Below are positions 35,493 through 47,819 of a stretch of DNA of 64,000 nucleotides, one piece after another. Source of the DNA: Neckera pumila. Its lineage: Eukaryota; Streptophyta; Bryopsida; Hypnales; Neckeraceae. Where the stretch lies: NCBI GenBank assembly GCA_963969595.1, contig OZ018410.1, positions 37,367,413 through 37,431,412 of the forward strand, read 5' to 3'. A program made the position numbers and the translations under genes. The notes beneath the pieces are model-generated. The model worked only from the letters and a program-made list of their open reading frames with translations, made no database searches and was not told where the DNA came from. The first letter of the stretch is position 1, and every line of letters starts with the position of its first letter.

Positions 35493-37748
35493 TCACAACT
35501 GCAGCCTCAGTTTCGCCAAGACATTTAAGCTCCTATCCGCAAGAACTTGGGCTTCAGCAGACCACTCACAAAGCAGCACCACAAGAGGTTTTCTGTTCTC
35601 AACTAATTGTGTCGAGTTCATTGCAGTGGTTCCCCAGTCCACTCTCCCACTCTCCGGGCTCACACTGATCTTAAATGACCTGCCTTCTATACACTCGTGT
35701 TTCTCGTCCAACACAAGGTGTTTCTCATCCCCAAGATGTTTCACAAGGCACATGAAGATCACATGAAGAAGGGACTGGGGGTCCAGTCGCTGTTGAATGT
35801 GAGCTGGCCAGAGACTCGCCACTTCCAGCTCTTGGCCTCGGCTTCCGGTGGAAAGGCTCTCGGCTGGAGTGGACGGATCTGGCGTTGCATTGATGTCGAG
35901 ACTGATCCCGCCTCCTGGAGCTCGGCTGCTCTCTTGAGAAGGACCTGAAATGTCTCTATTTGCTGAAGACTCAACTTCGTAGCCTTCCTCAGCAGAATCC
36001 TCCAGCACAGGGTCTCGTTCCAAGTCAAGACTGAGATGTCGTTGTATATCCATTCGGTATCGTTTCTTTGATGGCTCCTCTTCTTGCACCTGGGTTGGCA
36101 AGCACACAGACAGACAGACCCATGTCAAAATATCCGGTGGAGGATGATCATACCATTAGGGACCTGATCCCGTCTCCTATACTGACCCTGTTGCCCAACA
36201 GTAACTCATCTCTACCCATACACTTGGTTAACCTTCAAGTGGCGAGTGCAGTAAGTGTATGACTTGGTTAAATGTCTCTGGCCACTGACCTTTGGATGGA
36301 CATGGGATTATCTACTGTCCCTTCAATACTGGTCTCCCACTTCCCACATTGAAACTGCGTAAGCAATTCATACATAGCGATAACAATTTGATCTCAACAG
36401 GTTAAGCTCTAGTATCCAAACATCACTCCGCAACTCAATAAACCTCCCAGATTTACACTTCTATATATTGTAAAATACTTAAAATAGTGTCCTATTATAA
36501 TTAGTTGCAAAGACAAAGCTTCCAGAATAGAGTTTATTGGTATAAGGGAGCAGGGACGCCCACCTCCATGTCAACTGGTATTTCTTGTCCCACATCCTCT
36601 GAAGCGTTTAAATCAACTGGCAATTGAGATTTCTGTTGAATCACTTTGCCTTCATCACCATTAGGAGCTGGGTAAATTGGGCAGAGGCATGAGAAACGCA
36701 TGCGGTGCTCTGTTATTCCAAGCTCAGCTGAGACCTCGTCGGGATGGATCACTTTGATTCTCGAAGAGTTGTCCATTATGACAAAGCCAGAGACTGAAAT
36801 GGTTTCTCTTGCAAGCGGGAGTTGAGAATGGTGATCTTCTGTTTGTAGCTGAGACAGATCAAGTGACTCAATAATTTCTGACGATTTTTCCTTCTCCTCT
36901 AGGGATACTCCTGGTATCGCTTGTTGCTCACTTTTCTGGAGGTTGGCATCGAGAAATTGCTTCGAGACCCCAACTTTCACTGGACAGCGGGATGCTATCT
37001 CAACTGTGTCAAGGTTTGCTGGATCATAGCAAGGGATGCCTGCATCCAGAGGAGAAAACTCATAGACACAAATTAAAACTCATGACAAAAATCTTCGATA
37101 CTACCTTCTCTAATGTTGGTAGAACATGCATGTTCAAACATCTAAATAAGGTTAATCTACATTTGTCCAGACAAGACATTTCGAGCCAATTTTTAGAAAT
37201 CTAGCAATGTGATTGATCAAAAGTTATCCTCAAGGGTTTTACACTGTACAAATGGCCAAGGATAAAGAACATTGACAATGGATGTTAAAATAACAAGCAT
37301 GCTTACATGACAACACCTTTTGTGAGTGATCTTGTCTGTTTGACCATTTTGTGGAGTACTCCCCATACCATTAGCATAGTGAAATGGACAAGAGCACTGA
37401 GCCTAACTTAGTTGCTTATTAATTTCTTATTGTCCCATAAGCTCCAAATAGCTATGCCTTGGCCTCCTCAAGACTTGTCAACAAACCGGTCCTAGGTTTC
37501 AATATTTCAAGCAGGTAGAATCAAGCGCATGAGCCATCAAAAAGTTGAATGTTCGTATGGAATATAGCAAGAATCATATGAAGAAACGTTGATGGGAACT
37601 CACCTACATCAGAGGAAATCCTGTTCTTCAAAATGACCATTTTAGGTTTCTCCCCGTGAACCAAGACAACATTCCTTGGTGCAACATGCCTAACAAGATC
37701 CATAATGCCCTTCGCATCAGTGTGAGCACTGAAAGACAACTGCTGGAT
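35493..37748 (-). CDS. CPSF73-II / INTS11-type beta-CASP RNA endonuclease, C-terminal three exons only
   Basis: Exons in transcript order: 37748-37604, 37039-36564, 36089-35493 (stop); phases 1 and 0 join in frame, giving about 405 C-terminal residues. The first visible exon carries the family signature LSFSAHTDAKGIMDLVRHVA followed by NVVLVHGEKPKM: the end of the beta-CASP/metallo-beta-lactamase fold, where the His of SFSAH and of VHGE bind active-site zinc. Next comes IPCYDPANLDTVEI, matching the PANGETV-type segment of INTS11/CPSF73-like proteins, a variable acidic linker, and a C-terminal domain (LDPQSLLHVIFMCLVKHLGD...). Such proteins cut pre-mRNA or snRNA 3' ends. The donor after 36564 is weak (GTGGGC). 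The 5' exons with the HxHxDH motif were not found up to about 43 kb, so the gene is either truncated or has a very long TE-filled intron. Confidence 0.8.
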
Positions 37749-38604
37749 CTGCAAGACAGTATCTTTCAGACTAGAACCAACAGTGAACCAAGAGCAAATT
37801 TAACTTTACAGACATTGCAGGAAATCCCAGAACGGTTCTCATGATCACCATGTCAAGTGACAATAATGCTGCCAAAGAAGAAATTATGAATATAAACCTT
37901 GGAAGTAAGGTAGGAGGTTTGAAAAGCAAGCGGGCTCTAAAAGAGACCACCTCCTTAAATCTCGCCTTAAATGTACACTATTTGTACATGTTGTTTTTTC
38001 ATGGCCTTCAACAATGTACATACAATGTACGTTTTAGGAGGTGGTCCATTTTAGAGCCCTATGCCATTTCAACTTCAAAATTTTATAACTAATTCTACAA
38101 AGCTCCAAAAAACATGAAACAACTTGGGTTAGCTATCAATTCCACTTATCTTTCAACAAAAATTTACTGAAAGATACTTCAAGATGTTTCACCTCCCAAA
38201 AATTCAGTTCCAGCCCTTAGATGGTCCATTTATGGACCTCCTACTGCCTGAACATGTGCCCAGCCGAACTAGCCACCATTAAGCTGGCTGAATTTTGAGG
38301 ATAGTTCTCATCATCTTCCATTGCAAAATCCTGCAATTGGGCTGCAATGATAAGATGATTTTTGCTTTGAATTTTTGTTTAGGAGCAACCTACTCTATTA
38401 TCAATACATGAACACTGGAACAACTGTTAAACAAATCTATGAGAAAACAATAACAATTAAGAAATTGTGATTCATCTCTAAAGATAAGCTATAAGTAGCA
38501 TAGAAAAAAAGCCTCTAAACCTTTAAAATAAATTTCCCTGGTAGTCATGCAAGCCATGCAAGCAAAAGTTACATTATAAACTATTTTGTAACAAGCGAGA
38601 TAAC
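37749..38604. other. Probable intron or 5' flank of the nuclease gene
   Basis: No exon recognised on the minus strand. Contains the MITE-like inverted repeat at 37932-38060. Confidence 0.4.
37932..38060. mobile_element. MITE-like inverted repeat, 129 bp
   Basis: Ends GGGCTCTAAAAGAGACCACC and GGTGGTCCATTTTAGAGCCC form terminal inverted repeats of about 24 bp. No clear target duplication. The 84-codon plus frame crossing it is a chance frame. Confidence 0.6.
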
Positions 38605-39518
38605 TTAACCCCTGAAGGACTAAGGCCATTTTTCTGCCAAAAAAGACTCAAAACTGTCATTTCTATAGCAAAGAGTAAAAAAATATGAAAATTGTTTTTT
38701 TTCCACATCTAACCAGAGGATCTTATACCTAACTAATATGACAATATGTGGAAAAAATTTCAGAATTTTTGACCAGATAGATTGAAAGATATCTGTGTTT
38801 AAAGTAAAAAAAACAAGTTTTTCAGCACATTGTGAGACTAGATTTTTTGACTTTGAACATTTTTAACTTGAAAATTTTGCACTACAAAATTTTGAGCTTT
38901 AAATCTTTATAGTGGAGAAAAGAGTTAGGAATCTAGCAAAAAAAAATCAAATCAAAAACATGGAATATTCATTATTAAAAAAATTGTTAAGTAGAAGTAG
39001 GTACAAGATAGAAGGAAAATCTAAATTATTAATATCTCTAAAATGGAATTAAAATGCACTAATCCCAATGGTGAGATTATTTTAGCAAGCAAACTAAACC
39101 ATATGGAACTTTTTTTTTGAAAAAATGAAAAAACTGCATTCAAAAATGAATCCTATGAGTTATTTTTTTTTAGCAAGATGCTCTAAGTGCTCCAAAACTA
39201 AGATTGTCCATAACTTTCTCATAGCAAATCCAAATGGAATGAATCAAAGCTTTCCAGATAGACAAAATATAATCTATGGGCGAGAAAAATTCAAATTTTT
39301 ATTTTTTTATTTGTTGCCTCCTCTTCCTTGTTTTGAGCTTATTTGGGCATAACTTTTGTTCTCGGGCACCGACTGGAAAAAAAATTATATTTCCACAAAG
39401 CTTATCAATTTTTCTAACTTCAAAAAAGTTTCAAAAAATGAGGACAAAATTCAGCCCGTAGGTACCTGCCCAAAATCCCAAATGTCCGCCGAGCCAACAA
39501 TGGTCCTTTAGGGATTAA
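38605..39518 (+). mobile_element. TTAA-flanked element (subfamily A, 906 bp)
   Basis: TTAA 38605-38608 precedes CCCCTGAAGGACTAAGGCCA; the right end GGTCCTTTAGGGA abuts TTAA 39515-39518. Its body matches 4563-5476 closely, including CATAACTTTCTCATAGCAAA. No coding capacity. Confidence 0.8.
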
Positions 39519-39546
39519 TCTCCCAAGTTGCTTGATTGATAACAAT

Positions 39547-39775
39547 CAACACTACAAGAGAAGAGGGTATTTTAAGCGAGCTTTAAAGTATAGTCTTAGA
39601 TACAAGATTATACTGGTGATGACTTTCAAGGATATTTTAGTAAAAATTTACCAGAAATACATGTGTTTCTAGTAAAATTTTATTGAAAATCTCCTTAAAG
39701 GTCATTACTTATAACCTTGTGTCTAGGATGATATTTAAAAATTTACTTAAAACACCCCTTTCTCTTGTAGTGCAA
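39547..39775. mobile_element. CACTA-type MITE, 223 bp, with CAA duplication
   Basis: Element 39550-39772 starts CACTACAAGAGAAGAGGGTA and ends CTCTTGTAGTG, flanked by CAA at 39547-39549 and 39773-39775. CACTA ends and a 3-bp duplication define the superfamily. The arms continue inward as imperfect inverted repeats (TTTTAAG.../...CTTAAAA). Too small to encode anything. Confidence 0.85.
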
Positions 39776-40450
39776 ACATTAAAGGAGGCAACCCATTTCT
39801 ATCTACTTAAGCAAATACACATATCTATAGGGTGGATTTATTTTATTTCATGAAGGAAATTTTTCCAAGAATAGAAATAGAATATAAAAGGTTTCTATAT
39901 TTTTTCAAATTTTTATTTCTCAAAACATAATTCCTATAAATTTTTAGCTAAAGATTCTATTTTACTATTGGTTGTATAGACCTTCCTATTTCCGACCAAG
40001 GGATGGTTGCCAAATCCAACAAAGGCTAGTTGCAATATTGAAAATCTTGTAGCCAATCATAATGCACCACAATTGCACCTAAAACTCTGCCATAATTTAT
40101 GACTACTTGTTGCTTCCTGAGTGGAAAGTGAACAACCAAAGCTACATTGTGAGAATGGAGGGCTAATTAGAAATGGGTTGCTTCCCATAGCAATTAAAAA
40201 AAAAGTAGAATCTCAAGTTGTTAGAATTCAGCTTGAAGGATATAAGGAAGATCTTCATTTAAATAAAGTAGTGTAATGAATCTAACTACTCTAGCATGGA
40301 AACAACAAATTTACCTAAGGGATGATTTAACAATTCCAACCAGTTATACAAAGAATCTGAGGCAAAAGAAATACCATGACTGATTGACTTCACAATCTAC
40401 CGTGAAGTGGCTGTCACTCCAGGTTTTCAATTTATAGTCCCACCCCCCCA
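39776..40450. other. Gene-free AT-rich stretch
   Basis: Nothing recognised. Confidence 0.4.
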
Positions 40451-40826
40451 AAATCAAGAGCCGTTGGATGGGGAAAAAAAATTTCCAACCCTCCTCAACA
40501 AAAAATCAGGAGCCGTTGGATGGAGGAAAACCCTCCACACACACCCCTCAGCAAAAAATCAAGAGCCATTGGATCTGTATACAGATCTGGATCTGTATAC
40601 GAATACAAATACGTACATGAATACAGATACAGATTTATCCCATAATGTTTGCAACTCCCTACCCACCTCAAAATTACAAGAGGGGAGGGCTGGGGGAAGT
40701 GGGTTGGAAAAAAAATTAATTTTAAAATTTTTAATTTTTAATTCACCCCAACCCCCCCCCTGAAAAAAATTTAAATTTTTTTGGGAGGGGGTGAATTAAA
40801 AACTAAAAATTTTAAAATTAAATTTG
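40451..40826. repeat. Short tandem repeat followed by an AT-rich hairpin
   Basis: Three imperfect units of about 55-60 bp share AAAAATCAAGAGCCGTTGGA (40451-40575). A hairpin follows (about 40712-40826), with arms TTAATTCACCCCAACCCCCC and GGGAGGGGGTGAATTAA extended by complementary A/T runs. The 118-codon plus frame through this region is a repeat artefact. Confidence 0.6.
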
Positions 40827-40920
40827 ATTGTCACAAAGTATGACAATCTGTTGTGAAGTAGCACTTACTAAGCCCTTTTGGCACTAACAAGTTGGAGTTA
40901 TCAGTTTCAATCAATATAAG

Positions 40921-41390
40921 ATAAAACAACCCATTGTAGTCAAATGACCCATAGTGGTCACCTAGGAAATGATCCCACCATGGGTTTTTTCTGTTTGTGA
41001 GAGTTTGGCTTCAATGTATGTCTTTCTTGATAGTAATGAAGTGATTAGTGACTTCATTAGGAACTTTCCATTTTTCAATGAGAATTCATTGTAAAAATTG
41101 ACTTTTTAGGCCTTCCATGTTAGAAAATATTATGACTACTTTAGATGAGCAAAGTGAGCATGATGGATTCAAATTTTGTTAGTTCTAACGTAGTCTACAG
41201 ACTCTTTTGAGCCATGATGCATTGAACACTTCAAAAATTCATAGCAAATTCATACTTTGTCAAAACAACATAATTTCAACTGCACTCACTGTTTCTCACA
41301 CTTGCACTACTATCAGGAAAAAATTGAAAAATTTCAACAACTGCATGAAGTCAAACTTCTAATTTTGACCACAATGGGTTGTTTTACCTT
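40921..41390. mobile_element. Possible TIR element, about 470 bp
   Basis: AAAACAACCCATTGTAGTCA (40923-40942) faces TGACCACAATGGGTTGTTTT (about 41366-41385) as an inverted repeat of about 25 bp. The interior has no gene. Target duplication not clear. Confidence 0.45.
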
Positions 41391-41680
41391 AATACCGAGT
41401 AGTACGTGGGGCTAATCCCAGTATAAAATGTTCTAGTCTCAATCTTTGGTACAAGTAGTGGAAAAATTAACCGGATAAAGTAATGCAAGTGAGCCAAACT
41501 TTTACTTCGTACATCAAACTGGGGGCAATGGGAGTTGCATACAACATCAAAGCCATCATTGTATGGGTGGGCAGAGATAGGAGAAAACTTGACCACATTG
41601 TATGAGAAGTACAATTTTATTAGCTAATTGAGGTCCCTTTTGAGGAGTTGGAAGGGCTCTTAGAGGGTCCAAATTTTTAC

Positions 41681-41960
41681 TAGTGTTGTTTCAAACATTT
41701 TACATTGAACACAATTTTTGCTTAAAATTCCAATATGGATTGCCAATCTTCCTACCACCCCATTTGTATAAAGAGTTTTTTTTTCATCCATGGTGGACAT
41801 CCATCTATTGCCCTTTTTTTGCAAAGCATGCCACATGGCTGCCCTTTCTCTTAAATTTTCACATTTGGTCAGCAATTTACCACAAACTATTGATTTATCT
41901 ATAGTCAAAATGTTTTTGTTTGTTGATGTGGTAGTCTATGTTTTCTTAGAGGTTCCAAAA
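41681..41960 (+). repeat. Diverged direct repeat of 43168-43460
   Basis: About 280 bp is collinear with the right part of the candidate element at 42393-43662, sharing TTTTACATTGAACACAAT and GCATGCCACATGGCTGCCC. It is probably a decayed relative of that element. Confidence 0.65.
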
Positions 41961-42389
41961 AATATCAATATATCTTCAATAATATCAAATAAAATGTCAA
42001 TAACATCAAATTAGGTTTACAGTAAAAAGCCAATGTTCTTTGCAATGTCCACAAAAATCTACCTTGTCAGGCTAGATGTCCTTTGAAATCTTCATGTTTT
42101 ATCGAAAATCGCGCATTACTGGTAAAACAATACCCAAAACATGGTTTTTTCCATTGTGTATACTGTGCGATTAGCTTGCTACTGTATACAATGTTGAAGT
42201 CTTCCCACTTCTCTACAACAGCCCCAGGGCAATGGCTGATCCAACATATAAGTCATGGATGGTGCAAAAATGGTGGTCGACCTGCTTCGACGGTGTTTTT
42301 GCCTCCCCTTGCAAACCTTGGTGAAACATATTCACTTTAGGTGAGCTTCAATGTGGCCTCTAGGTTCATGCCTCTTCATCCTTTGCTTA
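41961..42389. other. Gene-free stretch
   Basis: Nothing recognised between the direct repeat and the candidate CACTA element. Confidence 0.35.
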
Positions 42390-43665
42390 TTTCACTATAA
42401 GAAATCGATGTTTTTTTTTATGTCAGAAAAAACATGATACCACGTTAGTTTTGATGCATATATACATCTACAATGATGTCTCACAAAATTTGTCAAACCA
42501 GATAGGCCAAAAACGTGTTCTATTAAGCCAAAAACATGCAAAATTGGGGCTTGTTTTTTGAAGATGTTCCAAAAGACAAGCCACTCAAAGTACTTCAGAG
42601 GGGGCCATGTGGACAACACGTCACCTCCGTGTCACCAAGTCATCAACAAGCAATGCCACATCAACTTTTTTTTATCCAACCCCTTTGTGATGTGGCTTGT
42701 GACGTGGACCCATTGAAAATATGACACGGCATGCCTTATTAGCACATGCCATTTAAAAAATAATTTTTTTTTTTGAAGTGTCAGTTTAGATGTATGAATA
42801 GACGTTTTTTTGAAACATCAATTGTTGCATACTATATCCATAAATCGAAGTCAGTAGAAAATAATTATTTAAAAATAAATAAAAAATAAAAAAATGAACA
42901 AGAACAATTATTAAATTCAACAAGAAATAAAAAAACTTACCATCTACCATCAAGAGGATTTTGATGGCCAAATGAAGGAATTACTTTATTGAAAATTTGT
43001 GAGGATGAAGGGTTGAGAGGTCCTATTTATATCCATTGGCAGCCCATAGTGAGATAATAGATAAGGGATAAATATAATAAGAGAACTTGACCATTATAAT
43101 TCTTGACGTTGTTGCAGACATCTAGATGTTATTTTAGACATTTTCATGTTGTTTTAGACATCTAGACCATGTTGTTTCAGACATTTTACATTGAACACAA
43201 TTCTTGTTTAAAAAATCCCATATGGATTGTCAATCTTCCTACCATTCTATTTGTATAAAGAGTTCCTTTTTTCATCCATATTGCACATCCATCCATTGCC
43301 CTTTTTTTGTAAAGCATGCCACATGGCTGCCCATTTTCTAATTTTTTTGCATTTGGGCAGCATTATATTATAGAACATAGTAATTTTTATTGATTTACCA
43401 TAGTAGAAATGGATATGCTTGCTGACGTGGCAATCTATGTTTTTTTGGACGTTCTAAAAAACGCAGTGATGTTTTGTTGACGTTCATTTTGATATGCCCA
43501 TCTACGCTGACATGAATCCATCTGGCCTCTTCTAGGTGCTCGTTTGGGTGGACATTACGCAAAATTCCCACTGTTGCTACTCAAATTGCCAGACGACGCA
43601 ACATTAAAAGACACAACGTATTTTTTGCCAGACGACCCCCAAGACGTGTCTTTCTTAGAGTGTTT
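42390..43665. mobile_element. Candidate CACTA-type element, 1270 bp
   Basis: Left end CACTATAAGAAA (42393-42404) and right end TTTCTTAGAGTG (43651-43662) are inverted with one mismatch, flanked by TTT on both sides (42390-42392, 43663-43665). Near the right end the phrase GCCAGACGAC occurs twice, consistent with subterminal repeats. Because TTT is common in this AT-rich DNA, the duplication is weak evidence. No transposase is encoded. Confidence 0.45.
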
Positions 43666-44219
43666 ATTGCCTCCTAATTCTTACTTTTTGATTTGATCTA
43701 CCTTCTTGATGCTTTGAATTTGTCATACTATTGTTGCTAATGATTATGATTGAATTGCAACCTCCTAGTTTGATCTTGCCTCCTCATATTTATTCTTCAA
43801 ATTGCTTTTACTAACAATGGTGATGAATTTGCAAGTTCTAGACATTTGTGGTGGTTGACTTTAAGATTATAGAAGCTTTGGGTGAAGTAAAATTTTTTCT
43901 CTTTTTTCCTACTTTTTTTGCAATTGCATGCCTATTTGCAAATAACTGTCCCTAAAATTATTGTCATGTTTATAGATTTGTGTTGCATTATCCAAAGGTC
44001 CGGTTCAACGGAAAGAAGGATATGACGCTACCCCCTTCAAATGACAAAGGGAAGAATCTGCTAGAATGTTGCCAACTTTGATAGAAGTATGAGGGATTGC
44101 CATGTAGAACTTGCTGTAGCTTTGGAACTTCTAATTGTGGAGGTAAATGGCTTGTGTTTTCTCCACATTTTTTAGCTTGTTTCCTCACTATTGCTCTTCT
44201 TTGGTTCTCTTTGCAAATA
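43666..44219. other. Gene-free stretch
   Basis: No gene recognised. It may contain the decayed C-terminal tail or flank of the transposase remnant to its right. Confidence 0.35.
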
Positions 44220-45400
44220 GGTGGAGGAAATCCACAATAGAGTGACTTTCATGTTCCCACTATTGTGTTTTCTTATATTAAAACATGAAGCTTGTCACTA
44301 TACGCCAAAACAACCTTTGTAGACCATGCGTCATTGTGTTGCTTCTTTGCCTTCAGCAGAGATTGCATTTCCAACTTTGCAAGTTTGTTTTTTTTGGTAA
44401 CTTTCCTCACATCTAATCTTTTTCTCTCCTTCTCTTATGCAATTTCCTTCTTCGAATTTGCAATTTGCTTCAAAGACATCAAGTAACCATCTTGAGTCAT
44501 CCAAATTGACTTGGAATAATCTATATAAGGTTCACTATCCTTTGGTGTTTTCTTCACTTTGGGCAAGTATGTCTTTAAAATTTCAAAAAAATTCTTTTGG
44601 GGAGGACTTTGCTCCTCTTCATCTCTATAGTCTTCTTCACTTCCCCTCTTCACTTGTTTTATTGATTTTGTCATTGTTGCTTCCAATATCTATATAGTAT
44701 TGATTACATTAAGGTAGTAAACAAATATCTTCCCCATAGATTTCTTGTATTTGCCATTGTTGTAGGCCTTCCTTTTGGACTCTATAAAAGCAATTTGCAA
44801 AGGCAACCTTCTTACCATTGGAAGTTCTCTTTTCACCCTCCCTTTCAAAAGTTAGACTTGGTATTACTTTATCATCCATGGCTCTAACATCTAATGGATA
44901 AATATCTGTTATTTTAAATCCTTTTGTAATGTTGTCTTTTGTAAAGGCTTTTTTAAGACCACTTCAAAAGGAACCCATTGAGCTAGATCATCTTTGCCAA
45001 GAGCTTTTCCTACATGATTGAGAGTCCATTTGTCTCTATAGACTCTAATGGAAATTTTAAAAAGTTTTGAACCAAGTGACATCCAGTGGTTGTAGTGCAT
45101 GTGAAGTATGACTTCAAAAGACTAATAGATCTAAACCAAAGTAAAGCAATTTTCATTGACTCTAATGTGACATGGGATGTATGAACGTCTAAAATAAGGA
45201 GGTGTCTATTAGTAGGGGAGATGTTATACTTTTCTCTAACATTTTTAATAAATGCCTCATCCACTTTTTGAATAAGAAGTGTGTCATCTACGTATGTTGT
45301 TGGCTGCATGGACATTGTTGCATCTTTTTCACTATTTTTTGTAAGGTAGTTGTGATTTTCTTTTACCTAATTTTTTTTATTATTCAAGCCATTATTTGCA
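44220..45400 (-). pseudogene. Decayed pogo/Tigger-like (DDE_1 superfamily) transposase
   Basis: Minus-strand fragments in order: about 45315-45100 with YVDDTLLIQKVDEAFIKN and HLLILDVHTSHVTLESMKIA, the block bearing the second catalytic Asp (LILD.H.SH in active relatives); then, in another frame around 45090-44909, ALQPLDVTWFKTF and DKWTLNHVGKALGKDDLAQW, matching the LQPLDVGVF...LK block; then about 44686-44435 with KVKKTPKDSEPYIDYSKSIW and DGYLMSLKQIANSKKE, the conserved tail of plant Tigger-like proteins. Frame changes between blocks show it is dead. The N-terminal DNA-binding domain and terminal repeats were not found. Confidence 0.75.
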
Positions 45401-47819
45401 ACAAATGTCTATTTAAGAGGTATAACCAAAATAAATTGGATTAGAGCAGTGTATGAATGTTTTACTTTGATTCTTGAGATAAAGGCAAGATTCTAATTTG
45501 TTCAATGTGTACATTCCTAAAGTTGGATGTTTAGTTGGCCTTCCAAGCAGTGGATAAGCTTTTGTTGTTTCTAACTTTTAAATGCTACAAATATCATTTA
45601 TAATGAATTAAAATTATAAAAATTAGATGTTTAGTAAGTGTGAGCCCCAAAGATGTCACCTAGGACTCAAAGTCTAAATTTTTTTGCTTTTTACTCATTA
45701 CTATAAATAAATTATGACCAAAATGGGCATTTATGCTATTTTGTGAATAATTAGGGTAAGGTTATACCAATTGGGATAAAAACTCATAAAACATTAAAAG
45801 TATTTAATGTTGTGCTCTTTATAAGTTCTAGCATGAGCTTTGGGTATCTAAATGTCAAAATGTAAATTGGAAGTAATTCTAATTCCAACTTGCACCCAAA
45901 GATAAAATTTTTGTTAGAATTTACAAAGAGTCTTACTATGAAGATGTATGAGACATCGAAAAACAATAAATTGAGGTCATCATACTTTACCAGTAATTTA
46001 AGAAGTCACCATAGCAATTTGGGTGAGAAACATGCTTAAAAGTAAAAATTGGTAAATAATCATTCCGTATGATCTTTTAAGCTAAGATCCATGGAAATTA
46101 CAAGGAGGCGACCATGACATGAAGAGAGGTGTTTCTAGTTTAGAAACATGCCAGGAGCGTAACGGTGAAATCAAATTGCCAAGATTCCCTTGTACGGAGA
46201 AGATTTCTTTTCAGAGGAATTTACAATAAAAAAAAAGGAATTTAATCCTCCTCCGATAAGTACTAGTATGACTTAGAAATTTGCAAAAAGGATTTGGAGA
46301 CTTCCTAGAAGCCACCCAAATTATTTTGTAATTTTCCAAAAGGCAAAACATAACTCCCTGGGAAGTCAACCAAAATTACCAAGGTTTGAAAATTCATATA
46401 AACTTCTTTTGGTAACGGTAAAATCCCACTAAAAATTAGGATAGTGTGTTTTAGCATAAATAAGTGCCTAATCAAGTTTCGCAACATTCCAACAACGGCA
46501 ACTACCTGAACCGGCGGTGCTAATGGATTTTAACGGTAATTTAAAACATTCCGAAAGTTGACTTTCAGATTATACTCATATGGAACCCAAATTGAGTCAT
46601 CTTAGACTTTTTCTTTAGATTTTTGGGCCTTTCGGACAATCTTAGCCAATCAAAACTAACAAAATTACAAACTCCAAGAGTTAATTTTTTTTCATCTTTT
46701 GCACTAAGATGGAAAACGCTATCTTTTGGGAGAAATATGATTTAAAGGTTTGCAGTTAGGGGGTCTTTAGGCTAAAAAAGGTCTTGTAAAGCTAACGGCG
46801 CACTCTGTTTATCAATTGGAGTCTTTCTCCAAAAGTTATAAGCCATTCAGCTGTAGGATAGAATTAGGCGTAGTAGAATTTGATTTTAATAAATTTGGAT
46901 TTACTTAGATTAATTAGTTTAGTAATTGAGGGTAAGTGGGAGCCCGGAAATGTATAAAAGGATGCCCACCGACTTCATTTGCACCCCTTTCTTTGTATTT
47001 TGTTGATGCCATTCCGTGGCCACGTGTTGAGTTTTTGGTATACACTGAAACTCTATTGTTTTATCATTCAAGCTCATTTTCTTTGCATTTTCTTAAGTTC
47101 TTTCTATTAAATTTGTTGCAAAGGACGTGGGGGTCCCTTTGCACTCACTATTGTAGATTATACTAATCCTAAGGAGTTCTCAAACTCAGATTGGCCCTGC
47201 CGCTAGTTGGAACCCTTAGCTTTTGATTTATGCGTGTTGTTTGAGTTTTGGTACTAATTAATTGAAGGGTGACTAGTGAGGGAATTCTCAACTTTGCATT
47301 GAAGCAATTCCCCCGGCACCATTCTTGTTGTTGCGGATTTTTCATCATTTTGTGAGACTTAAGTGAGAACCAAGTTCACAATTTTTATTTTTGAGTTGAC
47401 TAACGTGGGAATTTTGCCCAAATTCTGGGGAACACCACCCCATACGGCAAAGCTTTGCTCCTGCAACTAATTTTTGTTGGTACCTAATTCTCTAATGTGG
47501 AAATTTGGCCAATTTTGGGGTGGAACCATCCCGGACAGCGAAGCTTCGCTCCCGTCACTAATCTTTTCCAGTTTGCATTTTTTTCTTAAAAGGATCCTTC
47601 AGGAAACCCAAGTTGGTAAGGCCAATCAACGGCCTTAATATCTTTGTGTGTGTTTTGAACTAGAAGGAAGGAGTGAGGACCAGCATATGAAACTCAAGTG
47701 ACCATCCGCCCAACACCAGTTCTGAAGGGCTTAGAGTGTGGTCAAACCAGGTACCCCACTATCTGATTGTTCAATTTTGATGATATCAGAAAGGAACAAC
47801 CCCTGACCGTGAGCCAGTC
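45401..47819. other. Gene-free stretch, possibly decayed retroelement LTR material
   Basis: No gene recognised. A segment starting TGTGAGCCCCAAAG near 45640 and a TATAAAAGG at 46952-46960 are reminiscent of an LTR start and promoter, and two adjacent units of about 90 bp (about 47402-47480 and 47490-47570) repeat a phrase ending in AGCTTTGCTCC/AGCTTCGCTCC. I could not find a second LTR, primer-binding site or polyprotein, so this remains a guess. Confidence 0.3.

Noticed and set aside
36068..36262. Plus-strand frame near the nuclease gene
   Set aside because: It overlaps the antisense of exon and intron with no supporting features.
44435..44697. Plus-strand frame opposite the transposase remnant
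   Set aside because: Shadow of the minus-strand coding remnant.
45640..47580. Full LTR retrotransposon
   Set aside because: LTR-like start and a TATA motif only; no second LTR, primer-binding site, polypurine tract or polyprotein could be found.
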